Of a stretch of 15,336 nt of DNA, positions 14,212 through 15,336 are shown one piece after another. The first letter of the stretch is position 1. Each line of letters begins with the position of its first letter. A program made the position numbers and the translations under genes. The DNA lies in assembly GCA_030632625.1 (NCBI GenBank), contig DAOVUK010000017.1, positions 1 through 15,336 on the forward strand, given 5' to 3'. The DNA comes from Gammaproteobacteria bacterium (GTDB lineage Bacteria > Pseudomonadota > Gammaproteobacteria > GRL18). The notes below the pieces were generated by a model. That model ran no database searches. It saw only the letters and a list, made by a program, of their open reading frames with translations, and was not told the DNA's origin.

Positions 14212-14799
14212 TTAACGAGATTGGCGGACGCCCTCGATAGCAAAAATCAGCTCAAGTTCTTTTGACGCAGGCCCCAGGTTCTTTAAAATACCAAAGTCGG
14301 ATAATGCAATTCTTGTTGTCCCCTCAAAGCCGATACGATAGCCTCCCCATGGATCCTTTCCTGCACCAATATATTGGGTCTCAATGGTAATGGGTCTGGT
14401 GATACCATGCAGGGTAAAGTCTCCTTTCAACTGACCTGTACCATCATTTTTTTGCACAAAAGAGCTGCTTATAAATCGGGCTGTCGGGTATTTATCAACA
14501 TTCAGCAAGTCTTTCCCTCTTAAATGCTTATCTCTTTCTGCATGGTTACTATCAACGCTGCGGGTATTAATCGTCACTTCAACTTTGCTGTCTTCAGGTT
14601 TATTTTTGTCATAACTGAAGCTGCCGTTAAAGTCATTAAAACGTCCCCATAGCCAGCTATAACCTAAGTGTGAAATTTTAAACTGGATTGAGGCATGCAT
14701 GCCTTTTTTATCAATGATATAGTCATCCGCTCTGACATCAGACAGCAGAAAACTGATATTGAGGCTTAAAGCTAACAGTACAAAATTAACAAACTTCAT
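14212..14799 (-). CDS. yceI: YceI family periplasmic protein
   Basis: This 195-residue protein has a signal peptide (MKFVNFVLLALSLNISFLL, likely cleavage after DVRA at about residue 24) and a lipocalin-like YceI barrel. Family features are IDKKGMHASIQFKISHLGYS, GRFNDFNGSFSYD, the RDKHLRGKDLLNVDKYPTARF block, GDFTLHGITRPITI and the late FGILKNLGPASKELELIF. The family binds isoprenoid-like lipids in some members and is base-induced in E. coli. Its start overlaps the stop of the upstream cytochrome b561 gene (ATGA), the same pairing as E. coli yceJ-yceI. The final stop codon lies at the edge of the large palindrome. Confidence 0.95.
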   Translation of the reverse strand: MKFVNFVLLALSLNISFLLSDVRADDYIIDKKGMHASIQFKISHLGYSWLWGRFNDFNGSFSYDKNKPEDSKVEVTINTRSVDSNHAERDKHLRGKDLLNVDKYPTARFISSSFVQKNDGTGQLKGDFTLHGITRPITIETQYIGAGKDPWGGYRIGFEGTTRIALSDFGILKNLGPASKELELIFAIEGVRQSR

Positions 14800-15336
14800 G
14801 GGGAATTTTCCTTTTTATTCACTTTGAGCATACGAATAAGAGTCATATCTCTATCAATAAAATGATGTTTTAACGCAGCAAAGAGATGCATAAAAAACAG
14901 CACAACTAAAATCCAGGCAGCGATTTCATGAACATCACCTGCCATATCAGCCTGTGCTTCATCCAGGCTGACTATTGCAGACAGCTCAAACCAGCCGAAA
15001 ACATCGATGCCGGCACCCTTTGCCGTAGAAATAAAGTAGCCGCTGACACAACTCAGCAGGAGTATGAGATAAAAAAGCCAGTGAACCAGCTTTGCGGCAT
15101 TCTTTTCCCAGACTTTATAGGTCGGCAATGGCCTTGGTGCTGTATTGCTTAATCGCCAAATCAGACGAAACACTAATAATGCAAAAACACTCAGTCCAAT
15201 ACTCTTATGCCACCAGGGAGCAGCCTGGTACCATGAATCATAATAATCCAGAGTCACCATATACTGACCTGATAAAAACTGGCCTGTTATCAAAAGAGCC
15301 ATTAGCCAGTGCAATACAATGCTTATAATGCCATAG
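14796..15336 (-). CDS. Cytochrome b561 family protein (5' end outside window)
   Basis: This is an integral membrane dihaem b-type cytochrome of the CybB/YceJ type, thought to move electrons across or within the inner membrane. Four helices are visible: around HWLMALLITGQFLSG, HKSIGLSVFALLVFRLIW, HWLFYLILLLSCVSGYF and HEIAAWILVVLFFMHLFAAL, each with a histidine at or near its end that could bind haem. The frame stays open to the window edge and reads YGIISIVLHWLMALL, the normal family N-terminus. The TTG at 15314 is therefore an internal Leu and not the start, and only a few residues are missing. It is coupled to yceI by a 4-bp overlap, suggesting that the two products work together. Confidence 0.92.
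   Translation of the reverse strand, partial: YGIISIVLHWLMALLITGQFLSGQYMVTLDYYDSWYQAAPWWHKSIGLSVFALLVFRLIWRLSNTAPRPLPTYKVWEKNAAKLVHWLFYLILLLSCVSGYFISTAKGAGIDVFGWFELSAIVSLDEAQADMAGDVHEIAAWILVVLFFMHLFAALKHHFIDRDMTLIRMLKVNKKENSP

Larger units (their letters stand above)
13754..14216. repeat. Large nested imperfect palindrome filling the lipoprotein/yceI junction
   Basis: The 473-bp gap between the two convergent genes is one long inverted repeat with interruptions. Matching blocks from outside to inside are: TTTAAACGCCAG (13754-13765) with CTGGCTTAA (14207-14215, one 2-nt gap); 13773-13797 with 14168-14192 (19 of 25, including 10 perfect); 13813-13825 with 14147-14159 (11 of 13); GGGACTGACCAAA (13963-13975) with its exact complement at 14113-14125; and TTTACACTT (13990-13998) with its exact complement at 14100-14108. 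The right end reaches the yceI stop codon. Two further palindromes are nested in it and listed separately. It resembles a decayed MITE or palindromic repeat that other palindromes have entered. Confidence 0.75.

Noticed and set aside
14025..14240. A 71-codon plus-strand open frame beginning in the central palindrome
   Set aside because: It reads through the mirror copy of the same repeat arm (again giving WSVP) and ends inside yceI on the opposite strand, so it is a by-product of the palindrome.
15312..15314. TTG as the start of the cytochrome b561 gene
   Set aside because: The frame continues to the window edge and encodes the conserved YG-ISI-LHW N-terminus, so the gene is simply cut by the window.
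1..15336. CRISPR array, tRNA, rRNA or phage defence system
   Set aside because: I saw no regularly spaced direct repeats, no tRNA-like cloverleaf and no defence-gene families by eye. The dynamin-like GTPase alone is not enough to call one.

Overview
The window looks like a chromosomal segment of a gammaproteobacterium with moderate to low G+C. The order tonB – yqgE – ruvX – pyrR – pyrB – pyrC' on one strand, pilU/pilT on the other, then yggS – proC – yggT, closely resembles the pil/pyr/proC neighbourhood known from Pseudomonas. The AT-rich codon use, the NusG-II/Gx-transporter pair at the left edge, the dynamin-like GTPase after yggT and the palindromic repeats argue against Pseudomonas itself. 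They suggest a more distant relative, possibly a Thiotrichales, Chromatiales or Methylococcales-like organism; that placement is inference only.

Layout. Bases 1-2710 hold the end of a NusG domain II protein, a Gx-family membrane transporter, a TonB-type energy transducer, YqgE and the RuvX resolvase. These are tightly packed or overlapping, so probably one operon running on into pyrR, pyrB and pyrC' (2717-5600). The pyrC' product is a dihydroorotase homologue that has lost its metal-binding histidines. It is therefore probably the structural partner of the PyrB aspartate transcarbamoylase, not an enzyme. This rightward operon meets pilT-pilU, the leftward twitching-motility ATPases (8032 to 5723), head-on. 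The 122-bp junction is filled by a palindrome built from degenerate 7-bp tandem repeats that also supplies the pyrC' stop codon.

From a divergent promoter region at 8033-8174 the rightward genes resume: yggS (PLP homeostasis), proC (proline synthesis), yggT (membrane protein), a 660-residue dynamin-family GTPase, dtd (D-aminoacyl-tRNA deacylase) and a predicted lipoprotein. The yggS-proC gap carries a promoter with a palindrome around its -10 box, and a degenerate palindromic repeat.

At the right, yceI and a cytochrome b561 gene (cut by the window edge) run leftward. Between the lipoprotein gene and yceI lies the only long gene-free stretch (13739-14211). It is one large imperfect palindrome whose arms match over several blocks, with a second perfect 23-bp inverted repeat nested in its centre and a roughly 108-nt hairpin present in the left arm only. 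This layered structure, and its parallel with the pyrC'/pilU junction, is the most unusual feature of the window. The protein-coding genes are otherwise recognisable families, and I see no new multi-gene system.
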